A DNA stretch of 64,000 bases from Rubrivivax gelatinosus (GTDB taxonomy: Bacteria > Pseudomonadota > Gammaproteobacteria > Burkholderiales > Burkholderiaceae_C), in assembly GCF_004340905.1 (NCBI RefSeq), contig NZ_SLXD01000004.1:283531-347530 (forward strand). Reading direction: 5' to 3'. Below the pieces are notes generated by a model. That model had not been told where the DNA came from. It did no database searches and saw only the letters and a program-made list of their open reading frames with translations. Position numbers and translations under genes: made by a program. This document shows, piece by piece, positions 17,359 to 25,734 of this stretch (position 1 is its first letter; the number at the start of each line of letters is the position of its first letter).

Positions 17359-18754
17359 GGCCCGCCTGCTGCCGGCCGTGCTGGCACCTGTGCTGCTGGC
17401 CGCCTGTGCCGCCGGCCCGCAGCACCTGGCGCCGCCGTGGCCGGCCGGCGCCACCGGCACTTTCGCTGCGGCAGGGGCGACGGCCAGCGCCGAGCCGCTG
17501 CCCGATCGCTGGTGGCGGCTGTACCAGGACCCGGTGCTCGACGCGCTGGTGCAGCAAGCCTTCGCCGCCAACACCGACCTGCGCGTGGCCGCTGCCCGTC
17601 TGGAGCGCGAGCGTGCGGTGCTCGCCGAGGCGCAGACCGCGCGCCTGCCGGCGACGCGGCTGGAGGCCGCACGCACCGACGGCGACAGCAGCTCGTCCAC
17701 CGGCAGCGGCTCCGCCCTGGCGCAGCGCCAATGGACGACGACGGCCGTCGTGGCGCTCAGCTGGGAGCTCGATCTGGGCGGCCGCGTGCGCCGTCTGGTC
17801 GAAGCCGCGAACGCCGATGCCCAGGCTCTGGCGGCGGCGCGCGACGGCGTGCGGGTCGCCGTCGCCGCCGACGTCACGCGCCAGTACGTGCTCGCCTGCA
17901 CGCTGGCCGAGTCGCTGGTGGCGGCGCAGGCCGCCGTCGACGTCGCCCGCCAGGCCCTGGAGCTGAGCGCCCGGCGCGAACGTGCCGGCGCCGCGTCGCG
18001 GCTGGAACTCGAACGTGCCGGCGCGCTCCTCGCCAACGCCGAGGCCGCACTGCCGCCGCTGCAGGCGCGCCGGCACAACACGCTGGCCGCGCTGGCGGTG
18101 CTGCTGGGCGCAGCGCCGACCGAGGTACCGCCGGCCGCGGCGGCCTGCGAGCGTGCGCCCGCGCTGGCGGCGCCGATCCCGGCCGCCGACGGTGCCGCCT
18201 TGCTGCGGCGGCGGCCTGACGTGCACGAGGCCGAACGCCGGCTGGCGGCGGACACGGCCCGCATCGGCGTCGCCACGGCCGAGCTCTATCCGCGCATCGA
18301 GTTCGGCGCCGCCGGCAGCCATCTGCAGACGGCGGGTTCGAACGGCGACGGCTGGAGCGTCGGCGTCGGCCCGCTGCTGTCCTGGAGCTTTCCGCAGCTG
18401 GGCGCGGCGCGCGCGCGCGTCAGGCAGTCCGAGGCGCAGGCCCGGGCCTCGCTGGCCGCCTTCGACGGCAGCGTGCTGAACGCGCTGCGCGAAACCGAGC
18501 AGGCGCTGGCCAGCCTGGCCGCCGAGCAGCAGCACCAGGACCGGCTGGCCGAAGCCGAGCGGCGCTCGGCCGCGGCCTACGAGCTGGCGCGCAGCCGCTA
18601 CCGCGCCGGCAGCGTCTCGCAGCTGGAGCTGCTCGACGCCAGCCGCGAGCGCATCGCCGCGCAAAGCCTGCGGCTGGACTCGCTGCTCGCGCTGGCCTCT
18701 GCCCGCGTGGACGTCTTCCGCGCGCTCGGCGGCGGCTGGGACGTCGGCCCTTGA
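17351..18754 (+). CDS. NodT-family outer-membrane efflux lipoprotein
   Basis: The 467-residue TolC-like channel completes the tripartite RND pump. The ATG at 17351 overlaps the pump stop by 8 nt. A lipoprotein signal ends at LLAAC (Cys17). Two OEP domains follow, with typical blocks WWRLYQDPVLDALVQQAFAAN, VALSWELDLGGRVRRLVEAA, AALLRRRPDVHEAERRLAAD and the C-terminal SRYRAGSVSQLELLDASRER. It is the last gene of the SoxR-controlled operon. Confidence 0.94.
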   Translation: MREARLLPAVLAPVLLAACAAGPQHLAPPWPAGATGTFAAAGATASAEPLPDRWWRLYQDPVLDALVQQAFAANTDLRVAAARLERERAVLAEAQTARLPATRLEAARTDGDSSSSTGSGSALAQRQWTTTAVVALSWELDLGGRVRRLVEAANADAQALAAARDGVRVAVAADVTRQYVLACTLAESLVAAQAAVDVARQALELSARRERAGAASRLELERAGALLANAEAALPPLQARRHNTLAALAVLLGAAPTEVPPAAAACERAPALAAPIPAADGAALLRRRPDVHEAERRLAADTARIGVATAELYPRIEFGAAGSHLQTAGSNGDGWSVGVGPLLSWSFPQLGAARARVRQSEAQARASLAAFDGSVLNALRETEQALASLAAEQQHQDRLAEAERRSAAAYELARSRYRAGSVSQLELLDASRERIAAQSLRLDSLLALASARVDVFRALGGGWDVGP

Positions 18755-18824
18755 GCTGAGTCCTGTCGAGTCGACTGGCCGCTGCTGCCCGCCGTCGTGG
18801 TGGGCGCACGCGGCGCCACGCCCG

Positions 18825-18850
18825 CATCCATCCCATCCCATCCATCCCAT
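18825..18850. repeat. Short CATCC tandem repeat
   Basis: About five CATCC/CATCCCAT units run in tandem in the 113-nt gap between the efflux operon and the NapC-like gene, ending ~18 nt before its GTG start. It is a simple sequence that could vary in length. No function can be assigned. Confidence 0.6.
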
Positions 18851-18867
18851 CGGAGCCTGAACCCACC

Positions 18868-19461
18868 GTGCCGACATCCATCTCCCGCCTCTTCGCGACC
18901 CTGCGCCACACGCTGCTGCGGCCTTCCGTTCGTTATTCGCTGCTGACGCTGGTCGGCGCCGGCTTCGTCGCCGGCCTCGCTTTCGTCGGTGCCACGCATG
19001 TCGCCTTCGAGCTCACGAGTTCGCCGGACTTCTGCGCCAGCGCCTGCCACGAGATGAAGCAGGTCGCCGACGAGTACCGGCAGACGCCGCACCACGACAG
19101 CCGCTCGGGCGTGCGCGCGCAATGCGCCGACTGCCACATCCCCAAACCGCTGGGCGCCAAGCTGGTGAAGAAGGTCGAGTCGGCCGGCGAGCTGTGGGCC
19201 AAGCTGAACGGCAGCATCGACACGCCGGAGAAGTTCGCCGCCCGGCGGCTCGAACTCGCGCAGCGCGAATGGGCGCGCCTGAAGGCCAACGACTCACGCG
19301 AATGCCGCAGCTGCCACCACGCCGACGGCATGGCGGCCGACAAGCAGACGCCGCGTGCCCAGGCGATGCACGCGCTGATCGGCGCCGAGGGCCGCACTTG
19401 CATCGATTGCCACAAAGGCATCGCCCACCGGCTGCCCGACGACATGCCCGAGGGCACCTGA
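18868..19461 (+). CDS. NapC/NirT-family membrane tetraheme cytochrome c
   Basis: The 197-residue protein has one N-terminal transmembrane helix (residues ~24-46) and a periplasmic domain with four heme sites: CASACHEM (residues 53-60, a CX3CH site), CADCH, CRSCHH and CIDCH. The first site keeps the Met two residues after CH, as in NapC/NrfH-type quinol dehydrogenases, but has one extra residue between the cysteines. It should take electrons from quinol and pass them to a periplasmic partner. The start is GTG at 18868, after GGAGCC. The next gene, 70 nt on, encodes a soluble cytochrome that is the likely partner. Confidence 0.9.
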   Translation: MPTSISRLFATLRHTLLRPSVRYSLLTLVGAGFVAGLAFVGATHVAFELTSSPDFCASACHEMKQVADEYRQTPHHDSRSGVRAQCADCHIPKPLGAKLVKKVESAGELWAKLNGSIDTPEKFAARRLELAQREWARLKANDSRECRSCHHADGMAADKQTPRAQAMHALIGAEGRTCIDCHKGIAHRLPDDMPEGT

Positions 19462-19531
19462 GTCCGTGTGCCGGGCGCCGTCGCCCTGTCTCCCCATTTC
19501 TTCAACCGGCTTGTTTCATGAAAGGAATCCC

Positions 19532-20320
19532 ATGCCGCCCTTGATCCGTTTCGCGTTCGCCCTGCCGTGGGCCGTCGGCGCCGCCGCCGCCCTGGCCGCG
19601 CCCGACTGGAGCCGCATCCCGGCACGCGAGATCACGGTCTTCCACCCCGGTGCCACCTCCGTCGAGTGGCTGGCCAGCGGCCACCCCGGTGCCAGCGTGC
19701 TCAAGTCCGGCCAGCCCTGCATCGTCTGCCACGAAACGAAGACGGGGCTGGACTACAACGCCAAACGCCTCGCGCCGCGCGAGCCGGACGTGCAGGCGAT
19801 GCCGCGCACCGTCAGCTTCCCGGTCAGCGTGCAGGCCGCGCTCGACAAGCGAACGCTCAGCGTGCGCCTGGCGTTCAAGCCGCCGGCCGACGCGCCGCGG
19901 GGCCGCGACGCGGCCCACGAGCTGAAGGCGGCGCTCATGCTGCTCGACGACCAGGTGCCGCAGGCGGCGCAGGCGGGCTGCTGGGCCACCTGCCACCAGG
20001 ACCTGCGCGGCATGCCCGGCGGTGACCCGAAGAAGGGCAAGTACGTCGCCGCCGGCCGCTTCGAGCTGCTGCAATGGACCAGCGGCAAACCCGCCGCGCA
20101 GCCGGCCGGCGTCAAGGTGGCGAGCACGCAGGAGGGCGGCAGGACCGTCGTCACCTTCTCGCGCCAGCTGGGTGGCGCCGCCGTCGCCGGGCGCAGCGTG
20201 CCGTTCGGCATCGCGATCCACGCCAACCATGCCGCCGGGCGCCTGCATTACGTCTCGCTCGGCTACCGGCTGGCCCTGGGCGACGGGGTTGCCGGCGAGG
20301 TGCAGGCGCTGGGCCGATGA
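19532..20320 (+). CDS. Periplasmic diheme cytochrome c, cytochrome c-552/EB_dh-like
   Basis: The 262-residue protein has a signal peptide (cleavage near ALAAPDW) and two heme sites: CIVCH (N-terminal region) and CWATCH, a CX3CH site in GCWATCHQDLRGMPGG. The C-terminal half is beta-rich and ends in IHANHAAGRLHYVSLGYRLAL, resembling the heme-binding domain of the ethylbenzene dehydrogenase gamma/cytochrome c-552 family. ATG at 19532 follows AAAGGA; an upstream GTG start is less likely. It lies directly after the NapC-like gene and is probably its redox partner. No molybdenum reductase is nearby, so the terminal acceptor is unknown. Confidence 0.82.
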   Translation: MPPLIRFAFALPWAVGAAAALAAPDWSRIPAREITVFHPGATSVEWLASGHPGASVLKSGQPCIVCHETKTGLDYNAKRLAPREPDVQAMPRTVSFPVSVQAALDKRTLSVRLAFKPPADAPRGRDAAHELKAALMLLDDQVPQAAQAGCWATCHQDLRGMPGGDPKKGKYVAAGRFELLQWTSGKPAAQPAGVKVASTQEGGRTVVTFSRQLGGAAVAGRSVPFGIAIHANHAAGRLHYVSLGYRLALGDGVAGEVQALGR

Positions 20321-20470
20321 ACCGCTGCCGGGGGGCGCCGGAGCCGGCCATCGCCGTCCTCGCGCGGCTGTAGCTGCGCACCGGTGGCGGCGCCGGTTTC
20401 CACCTGCTGTCTGGTGGCGCGGCCGGGCTGCGAGTCGTCGTCGCCGAACGGGACCCCGGCCGCGCCCAGG

Positions 20471-20490
20471 CGCTGAGCCGCCGCTCAGCG
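20471..20490. terminator. Hairpin between convergent cytochrome and capA genes
   Basis: A perfect 8-bp stem (CGCTGAGC/GCTCAGCG) with a 4-nt loop covers the capA stop codon region on the minus strand and lies downstream of the cytochrome gene on the plus strand. It has no T-run but is placed to separate the convergent units. Confidence 0.4.
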
Positions 20491-21435
20491 GCCGGCGGCG
20501 GGCATCAGCTCCGCCTCGTCCCCGGTCGGGTGCGGCGTGCCGTTGCGGTCCATGCGCACGACGCTGCGCCGCAGCGAGCGCACGCCGTCGCGGCCGATCT
20601 CCATGCGCAGCACCCAGCCGGTGTTGTTCTCGGGCTTGTCGAAGCCGTCGAAGACGAAGTTGCCCAGGCTGTAGACGATGGGCTTGCCGCGGTGGAACTC
20701 GACGTCCTGGACGACGTGCGGATGGGTGCCGACGACGGCGTCGGCGCCAGCGTCGATCATCAGCCGCGCCAGCGCGCGCTGGCGGTCGTTGGCCGTGGGC
20801 CGGCCTTCCTCGCCCCAGTGCATGAACGGGATCACCAGGTCGGCCATCGCCCGCGCGCGGCGGATGTCGAGCACGACCTGCTCGTCCTCGCTCCAGGCGA
20901 CGCCGGGGTGGTCGTGGCCGGCTTCGAAATAACGCGGAAAGTACTCGTCGTAACCCAGCAGCGCGATGCGCAGCCCGCGGCGCTCGACGATCAGCGGCCG
21001 GTGCGCCTCGGCCAGATCGTGGCCGCCGCCGAAGTACGGCAGGCCGTTCGTGCGCAGCGCGCCCAGCATCTCGGCAAAAGCCTCGCGGCCGAAGTCGCCC
21101 GAGTGGTTGTTGGCCAGCGAGACGACGTCGACGCGGCGGCGCAGCAGCGCCAGCACACGCGGGTCGGCGCGGAAGGTCCAGGGTTTGTCGTCGGCCTTGC
21201 CGCCGCGGGCGACGACGCATTCCAGGTTGGCGATGCGCAGGTCGGCGCCGGCCAGCAGCCGCGCCGTCGGCGCGAACGGGTCGCCGCCGCGGCGCAGCAA
21301 TCGCCCAGGGCCGTCGGCCAGCATCACGTCGCCGACGAAGACCAGGCTGACGCTGGGTTCCGATTGCGCACGCGCGGCCCCGGCCGCGGCCCAGGCGCCG
21401 GCCAGCAGCGCGGCGGTGGCGTCGCGGCGCTTCAT
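20485..21435 (-). CDS. CapA-family (PgsA-like) metallophosphoesterase-fold protein
   Basis: The 316-residue exported protein starts with a Tat-like signal (MKRRDATAALLAGAWAAAGA). The CapA blocks are clear: VSLVFVGDVMLAD, ANLECVV, DVVSLANNHSGDFG, PFMHWGEE, GADAVVGTHPHVVQDVE and KPIVYSLGNFVFD. The family is linked to poly-gamma-glutamate and capsule synthesis or wall processing, often as a calcineurin-like fold enzyme of unproven activity. No pgsB/pgsC is nearby, so the substrate is unknown. It overlaps the upstream small gene by 4 nt. Confidence 0.9.
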   Translation of the reverse strand: MKRRDATAALLAGAWAAAGAARAQSEPSVSLVFVGDVMLADGPGRLLRRGGDPFAPTARLLAGADLRIANLECVVARGGKADDKPWTFRADPRVLALLRRRVDVVSLANNHSGDFGREAFAEMLGALRTNGLPYFGGGHDLAEAHRPLIVERRGLRIALLGYDEYFPRYFEAGHDHPGVAWSEDEQVVLDIRRARAMADLVIPFMHWGEEGRPTANDRQRALARLMIDAGADAVVGTHPHVVQDVEFHRGKPIVYSLGNFVFDGFDKPENNTGWVLRMEIGRDGVRSLRRSVVRMDRNGTPHPTGDEAELMPAAGR

Positions 21436-21896
21436 CGGGCGGCCTCCGTGCCCAGCGCGCAGCCGTAGACCAGTTCGCGCCCCAGGCGCGAGGAGTAGAC
21501 GTGGTTCCAGCCGGTCAGGCCGGGGATCGTGCTCGTCGCGGGGAAGGGCGGCCGCAAGACCACCTCGTGCACCAGCACCGGCGCGTTCTCCACCGCCATG
21601 TCGTAGGTGTAGAGCGAGACCGAGTCGACGCGCTCGGGCGTGCCCAGCACCACGGCCTTGAAGCGGAAACGCGTGCCGACGTCCTGCGCCGCCACCGTGT
21701 ACGGGTCGGCGACCGGGCGGGCCTCGATCCGCATCGTCGTGCTGACATAGCGCAGTTCGCAGCGCAGCAGCGGCGCTTTGGCGGCCGACGGTGTCTGCGC
21801 CGCGGCACCTGCGAGGCCGGTGGCCGCCGCGATGCCGCACACCAGGCGTGCGATGGGGACGGCGTGGGCCGCGGGCGAGGGCGGGAACATCTGCAT
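21432..21896 (-). CDS. Exported protein of unknown function upstream of capA
   Basis: I do not recognise this 154-residue protein. It has a probable signal peptide ending near GAAAQTPSAA and two cysteines (one in LLRCELRYV, one in LVYGCALG) that could form a disulfide. The core is beta-rich. It is translationally coupled to capA (TCAT overlap), so the two probably act together in the envelope. The 145-nt gap to cydA holds divergent promoters. Confidence 0.7.
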   Translation of the reverse strand: MQMFPPSPAAHAVPIARLVCGIAAATGLAGAAAQTPSAAKAPLLRCELRYVSTTMRIEARPVADPYTVAAQDVGTRFRFKAVVLGTPERVDSVSLYTYDMAVENAPVLVHEVVLRPPFPATSTIPGLTGWNHVYSSRLGRELVYGCALGTEAAR

Positions 21897-22041
21897 GCCG
21901 GCGACTGTAAGGCGCGGCGCCGCCGCGGCGAAGCGCCCGCCGGCCCGGCCTGACCCTGCCGAAACGAGGGTTCTCCCGCTCCCGGGCAGCCTGTTCCGGC
22001 CACCGGCGCCACACTGGCCGCCTCGCCGCCGCCACCTGCCC

Positions 22042-23454
22042 ATGTTCGGATTGACCGCCCTTGAACTGGCCCGCATCCAGTTCGGTTTCACCGTCTCCTT
22101 CCACATCGTCTTCCCGGCCATCACGATCGGCCTGGCCAGCTACCTGGCCGTGCTGGAAGGGCTGTGGCTGTGGAAGAAGGACGTGGTCTACCGCGACCTG
22201 TACCACTTCTGGTCGAAGATCTTCGCCGTCAACTTCGCGATGGGCGTCGTCTCGGGGCTGGTGATGGCCTACCAGTTCGGCACCAACTGGAGCTACTTCT
22301 CGTCCTTCGCCGGCTCGGTCACCGGGCCGCTGCTGGCCTACGAGGTGCTCACCGCCTTCTTCCTCGAAGCCGGTTTCCTCGGCGTCATGCTGTTCGGCTG
22401 GAACCGTGTCGGCCCCGGGCTGCACTTCGTGTCGACGATCATGGTCGCGCTGGGCACGCTGATCTCGGCGACCTGGATCCTGGCCTCCAACAGCTGGATG
22501 CAGACGCCGCAGGGCCACGAGATCATCGACGGCGTGGTGGTGCCGGTGGACTGGCTGGCGGTGATCTTCAACCCCTCGTTCCCGTACCGGCTGGCGCACA
22601 TGACGGTGGCCGCGTTCCTGGCCACGGCGCTGTTCGTCGGCGCGTCGGCCGCCTGGCACCTGCGCCGCGGCCACGACAACGCCCGCGTGCGCACGATGTT
22701 CTCGATGGCGATGGGCATGCTGATGTTCGTCGCGCCGCTGCAGATCGCTGTCGGCGACCTGCACGGCCTGAACACGCTGGAGCACCAGCCGGCCAAGGTC
22801 GCGGCGATGGAAGGCCACTGGCGCAACGGCCCGCCTGGCGAAGGCGTGCCGCTGGTGCTGTTCGGCTGGCCCGACATGCAGGCCGAGGAGACGCTGTACC
22901 GCGTCGAGATCCCGCGCCTGGGCAGCCTGATCCTGACCCACAGCCTGGATGGCCAGTACCCCGGCCTGGCCGAGTTCGCGCCCGAGGACCGGCCCAACGC
23001 GACGATCGTCTTCTGGTCCTTCCGCGTGATGGTGGGGCTGGGCCTGCTGATGCTGCTGCTCGGCGCCTGGGCCGCCTGGCGGCGCTGGCGCGGCCGGCTC
23101 TACGAAGGCGGCGCCTTCCTGCGTTTCGCGACCTGGATGGGGCCGGCCGGCGTGATCGCCATCCTCGCCGGCTGGTTCACCACCGAGATCGGCCGCCAGC
23201 CCTGGATCGTCTACGGCGTGATGCGCACCGCCGACGCGGTGTCGCACCACTCGGCGCAGGTGATGGGCACGACGCTGGCGGTGTTCGTCGTCATGTACTT
23301 CGCCGTCTTCGGCATCGGCCTGCGCTACATGCTCAAGCTGGTCGCCAAGGGGCCGCAGCCCGGCGAGGACGAGAACCCGCCGCAGGACCCGGGCCAGGCG
23401 CCGCGCCCGGCGCGGCCCTTGTCCGCCGGCCCCGACCACGTCGACCCCGTCTGA
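22042..23454 (+). CDS. cydA: Cytochrome bd/cyanide-insensitive quinol oxidase subunit I
   Basis: The 470-residue membrane protein is subunit I of a bd-type quinol oxidase, which reduces O2 with quinol. The first helix carries the heme b595-side His in VSFHIVFPAITIG. The His of heme b558 is in YRLAHMTVAAFLAT, and GRQPWIVYGVMRT marks the heme-binding Met-side region. The periplasmic quinol loop is short, as in the CioA/CydA-S subfamily. Hydrophobic helices run throughout. It is first in the operon cydA-cydB-DUF2474. Confidence 0.95.
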   Translation: MFGLTALELARIQFGFTVSFHIVFPAITIGLASYLAVLEGLWLWKKDVVYRDLYHFWSKIFAVNFAMGVVSGLVMAYQFGTNWSYFSSFAGSVTGPLLAYEVLTAFFLEAGFLGVMLFGWNRVGPGLHFVSTIMVALGTLISATWILASNSWMQTPQGHEIIDGVVVPVDWLAVIFNPSFPYRLAHMTVAAFLATALFVGASAAWHLRRGHDNARVRTMFSMAMGMLMFVAPLQIAVGDLHGLNTLEHQPAKVAAMEGHWRNGPPGEGVPLVLFGWPDMQAEETLYRVEIPRLGSLILTHSLDGQYPGLAEFAPEDRPNATIVFWSFRVMVGLGLLMLLLGAWAAWRRWRGRLYEGGAFLRFATWMGPAGVIAILAGWFTTEIGRQPWIVYGVMRTADAVSHHSAQVMGTTLAVFVVMYFAVFGIGLRYMLKLVAKGPQPGEDENPPQDPGQAPRPARPLSAGPDHVDPV

Positions 23455-23464
23455 GGAGCGCGCC

Positions 23465-24472
23465 ATGGACATCGACCTGCCGCTGCTGTGGTTCGGGGTC
23501 ATCGGCTTCGGGCTGATGATGTACGTCGTGATGGACGGGTTCGACCTGGGCATCGGCATCCTCTTCCCGTTCGTGCGGGACCGCGAGGAACGCGACGTGA
23601 TGGTCAACAGCGTCGCCCCGGTCTGGGACGGCAACGAGACCTGGCTGGTGCTCGGCGGCGCCGGGCTGATGGCCGCGTTCCCGCTGGCCTACGGCGTGGT
23701 GCTGAGCGCGCTGTACCTGCCGCTGATGGCGATGCTGGCCGGGCTGATCTGGCGCGGCGTGGCTTTCGAGTTCCGCTTCAAGGCCGACGACGCGCACAAG
23801 CCCTTCTGGGACCACGCCTTCGCCTGGGGCTCCTACGTCGCGACCTTCTCGCAGGGCGTGGCGCTGGGCGCCTTCATCGGCGGTTTCGAGGTGAAGGACG
23901 GCGGCTACGCCGGCGGCGTCTTCGACTGGCTGACGCCGTTCAGCCTGTTCACCGGCGCGGCGCTGCTGGCGGCCTACGCGCTGCTGGCCGTCGGCTGGCT
24001 GGTGATGAAGACCGAGGGCGCGCTGCTGCAGCGCATGCGCGATCTGGGCCGGCCGGTGACCTGGGCGGTGCTGGCCGCGCTGGCGGTGGTCAGCCTGTGG
24101 ACGCCGCTGGCGCACCCGGCGATCGCCGAACGCTGGTTCTCGCTGCCCGACCTGCTGTTCTTCCTGCCGGTGCCGGTGCTGGTGCTGCTGGTCACCTGGC
24201 AGTTGCTGCGTGCGCTGCGCCGCAGCCATTCGGCGCTGCCCTTCCTGCTGTCGCTGGCGATGCTGTTCCTGGGCTACAGCGGCCTGCTGATCAGCCTGTG
24301 GCCGAACATCATCCCGCCCGGCATCTCGATCTGGCAGGCGGCGGCGCCGCCGCAGAGCCTGGGCTTCGCGCTCGTCGGCGCGCTGGCGATCATCCCCTTC
24401 ATCCTCGGCTACACCGCCTGGTCCTACTACGTGTTCCGCGGCAAGGTGAAGCTCGGCGAGGGCTACCACTGA
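23465..24472 (+). CDS. cydB: Cytochrome bd quinol oxidase subunit II
   Basis: The 335-residue membrane protein is typical of CydB/CioB: it opens MDIDLPLLWFGVIGFGLMMYVVMDGFDLGIGIL, here split by a loop, then has VWDGNETWLVLGG and repeated hydrophobic helices. It is 10 nt after cydA with GAGGAGCG as ribosome site and overlaps the next small gene by 1 nt. Together they make a complete oxidase, useful at low oxygen or when the heme-copper oxidases are inhibited. Confidence 0.95.
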   Translation: MDIDLPLLWFGVIGFGLMMYVVMDGFDLGIGILFPFVRDREERDVMVNSVAPVWDGNETWLVLGGAGLMAAFPLAYGVVLSALYLPLMAMLAGLIWRGVAFEFRFKADDAHKPFWDHAFAWGSYVATFSQGVALGAFIGGFEVKDGGYAGGVFDWLTPFSLFTGAALLAAYALLAVGWLVMKTEGALLQRMRDLGRPVTWAVLAALAVVSLWTPLAHPAIAERWFSLPDLLFFLPVPVLVLLVTWQLLRALRRSHSALPFLLSLAMLFLGYSGLLISLWPNIIPPGISIWQAAAPPQSLGFALVGALAIIPFILGYTAWSYYVFRGKVKLGEGYH

Positions 24473-24615
24473 TGGCCGCACCGGCAGGCCCGCGCCACCT
24501 CTGGCTGCGCCGGCTGGGCTGGCTGCTGCTGATCTGGGCCGCCAGCGTCGCCGCGCTGGGCGCGGTGGCGCTGGGCCTGCGCTGGGTGATGGGGCTGGCG
24601 GGCATGACGGCTTGA
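24472..24615 (+). CDS. DUF2474-type small membrane protein of the bd oxidase operon
   Basis: The 47-residue product has a basic start (MAAPAGPRHLWLRRLGW) and a single transmembrane helix (LLLIWAASVAALGAVALGLRWVMGL). Its ATG overlaps the cydB stop. DUF2474 peptides occupy the place of CydX in CioAB-type operons and may be a small structural subunit of the oxidase. It is too short for many gene callers. Confidence 0.85.
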   Translation: MAAPAGPRHLWLRRLGWLLLIWAASVAALGAVALGLRWVMGLAGMTA

Positions 24616-24629
24616 GGAGCCTCGCGCCG

Positions 24630-24644
24630 GCAGGCAACGCCTGC
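24630..24644 (+). terminator. Weak hairpin after the cyd operon
   Basis: A 6-bp stem (GCAGGC/GCCTGC) with a 3-nt loop, followed by GTGTTATGTTT, lies 14 nt after the DUF2474 stop. It is a possible weak terminator. Confidence 0.3.
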
Positions 24645-24688
24645 GTGTTATGTTTCCCGGAGAACAAGCAGCGTCCGGGGAGGACACG

Positions 24689-25138
24689 ATGATTCGCCGC
24701 GCCATGCTCGCCGCCTGCGTTGCCACGATCGCCGGTTGTGCCAGCGCACCCACGCCCAAGAGCGCCGTTCCCGAACCCGTCGACCCGGCGACCGCTGTCA
24801 CCCTGCACCTTTACCGGGCCGACACCGGTTACATCGGGGCGGCCGTCGATCAGTACGTGTATGTCGACGGCTTCCGTGTCGGGCGGCTGAACCGCCTGGA
24901 GTCCTTCGAGTTGAAGGTCGCCCCGGGAGAGCGCGAGGTCGTGATCCAGCCGCACACGCTGGGCATTCCCGACGGCAAGCAGGTCAAGCTCACCCTAAGG
25001 CCTCAGGCGAGGCAGGATGTGTACCTGCGTTATGCGCTCGGCGTTGCCGGCGTCTTCGCCATCGGCAAGACCGCCGCCGTGAGCTTCGACGTGGCGCTTC
25101 AGGAGGTTTCCGAGGCCGACTGGGCCGCTCGCCGCTGA
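24689..25138 (+). CDS. Small lipoprotein, DUF2846-like
   Basis: The 149-residue product has a lipoprotein signal ending at TIAGC (Cys17). The mature part has a PEGA/DUF2846-like beta pattern: TLHLYRADTGYIGA, YVYVDGFRVGRLNRLESFELKVAPGE and a short hydrophobic stretch LRYALGVAGVFAIG. Such domains occur in envelope lipoproteins of unknown role. ATG at 24689 follows GGGGAGGACACG. Confidence 0.7.
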   Translation: MIRRAMLAACVATIAGCASAPTPKSAVPEPVDPATAVTLHLYRADTGYIGAAVDQYVYVDGFRVGRLNRLESFELKVAPGEREVVIQPHTLGIPDGKQVKLTLRPQARQDVYLRYALGVAGVFAIGKTAAVSFDVALQEVSEADWAARR

Positions 25139-25173
25139 GCACCGGCGCCTGCACGGCGCGATCGTCGTTCCTG

Positions 25174-25653
25174 TCAGCCGCCGCGGTCGTCGGCCGGCCT
25201 TTGCGCCATTCCCTGGGTCTTCAGCATCCGGTCGACCGCGGCCTGCAGGCGGGCCGCAAGGTCGAAGTCGCGCCGTTCCAGCGCGCCGTCGATGCCGCCG
25301 CGCGCCTTGGCGACGAAGTCGATGCGCTCGCCGTCGCTGGCCATGTCCACCGGCTCGCCGGTGGCCACCGAGATCTTCATCGTCATGCCGAGGAAGGGCG
25401 TGCTCTCGTCGAGGGACATCTTGCCGCCGCGGATCTGCTGGTTCATCCAGTCGAACAGATCCTGCCGCGTCATGCTCGTGAAGTCGGGGCGGTCCTCGTC
25501 GGCCGTTTGCGCGGCGGCCGGCGTCGTGGCCTGGGCGCCTGCCGCCGCGGCCAGCATCGAGGCGAACGAGGACGCCCCGCCGGCATTCGCCGCCGTGCTG
25601 CCGGTCGGCTGGGGGTGGGGCGGCGGCACGTTGTGGGCTGCGGGGATCTTCAT
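25174..25653 (-). CDS. Conserved-looking protein of unknown function
   Basis: I cannot name this 159-residue protein. Residues 1-50 are Ala/Pro/Gln-rich and low-complexity. The rest is a compact, charged region with TRQDLFDWMNQQIRGGKMSL and a C-terminal helix (RRDFDLAARLQAAVDRMLKT). No signal peptide or membrane segment is seen. Codon use matches that of its neighbours, which supports a real gene. It could be secreted through a flagellar/type III-like route, as such proteins often have Ala/Gln-rich N-termini, but this is a guess. Confidence 0.6.
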   Translation of the reverse strand: MKIPAAHNVPPPHPQPTGSTAANAGGASSFASMLAAAAGAQATTPAAAQTADEDRPDFTSMTRQDLFDWMNQQIRGGKMSLDESTPFLGMTMKISVATGEPVDMASDGERIDFVAKARGGIDGALERRDFDLAARLQAAVDRMLKTQGMAQRPADDRGG

Positions 25654-25734
25654 CGGAGCGCTCTCTGACCGGATGCACGCGAGTATGGACGCACCGGCGG
25701 GGTGTCCGGCGCGTGGGTCACGTGCCGCCGGCCC

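Noticed and set aside
13282..18276. 1664-codon minus-strand frame opposite the RND operon
   Set aside because: No domain; composition typical of an antisense shadow of real pump genes.
18868..20320. Nitrate reductase (nap) or nitrite reductase operon
   Set aside because: Only the NapC-like cytochrome and a diheme cytochrome are present; no NapA, NapB, NrfA or NirS.
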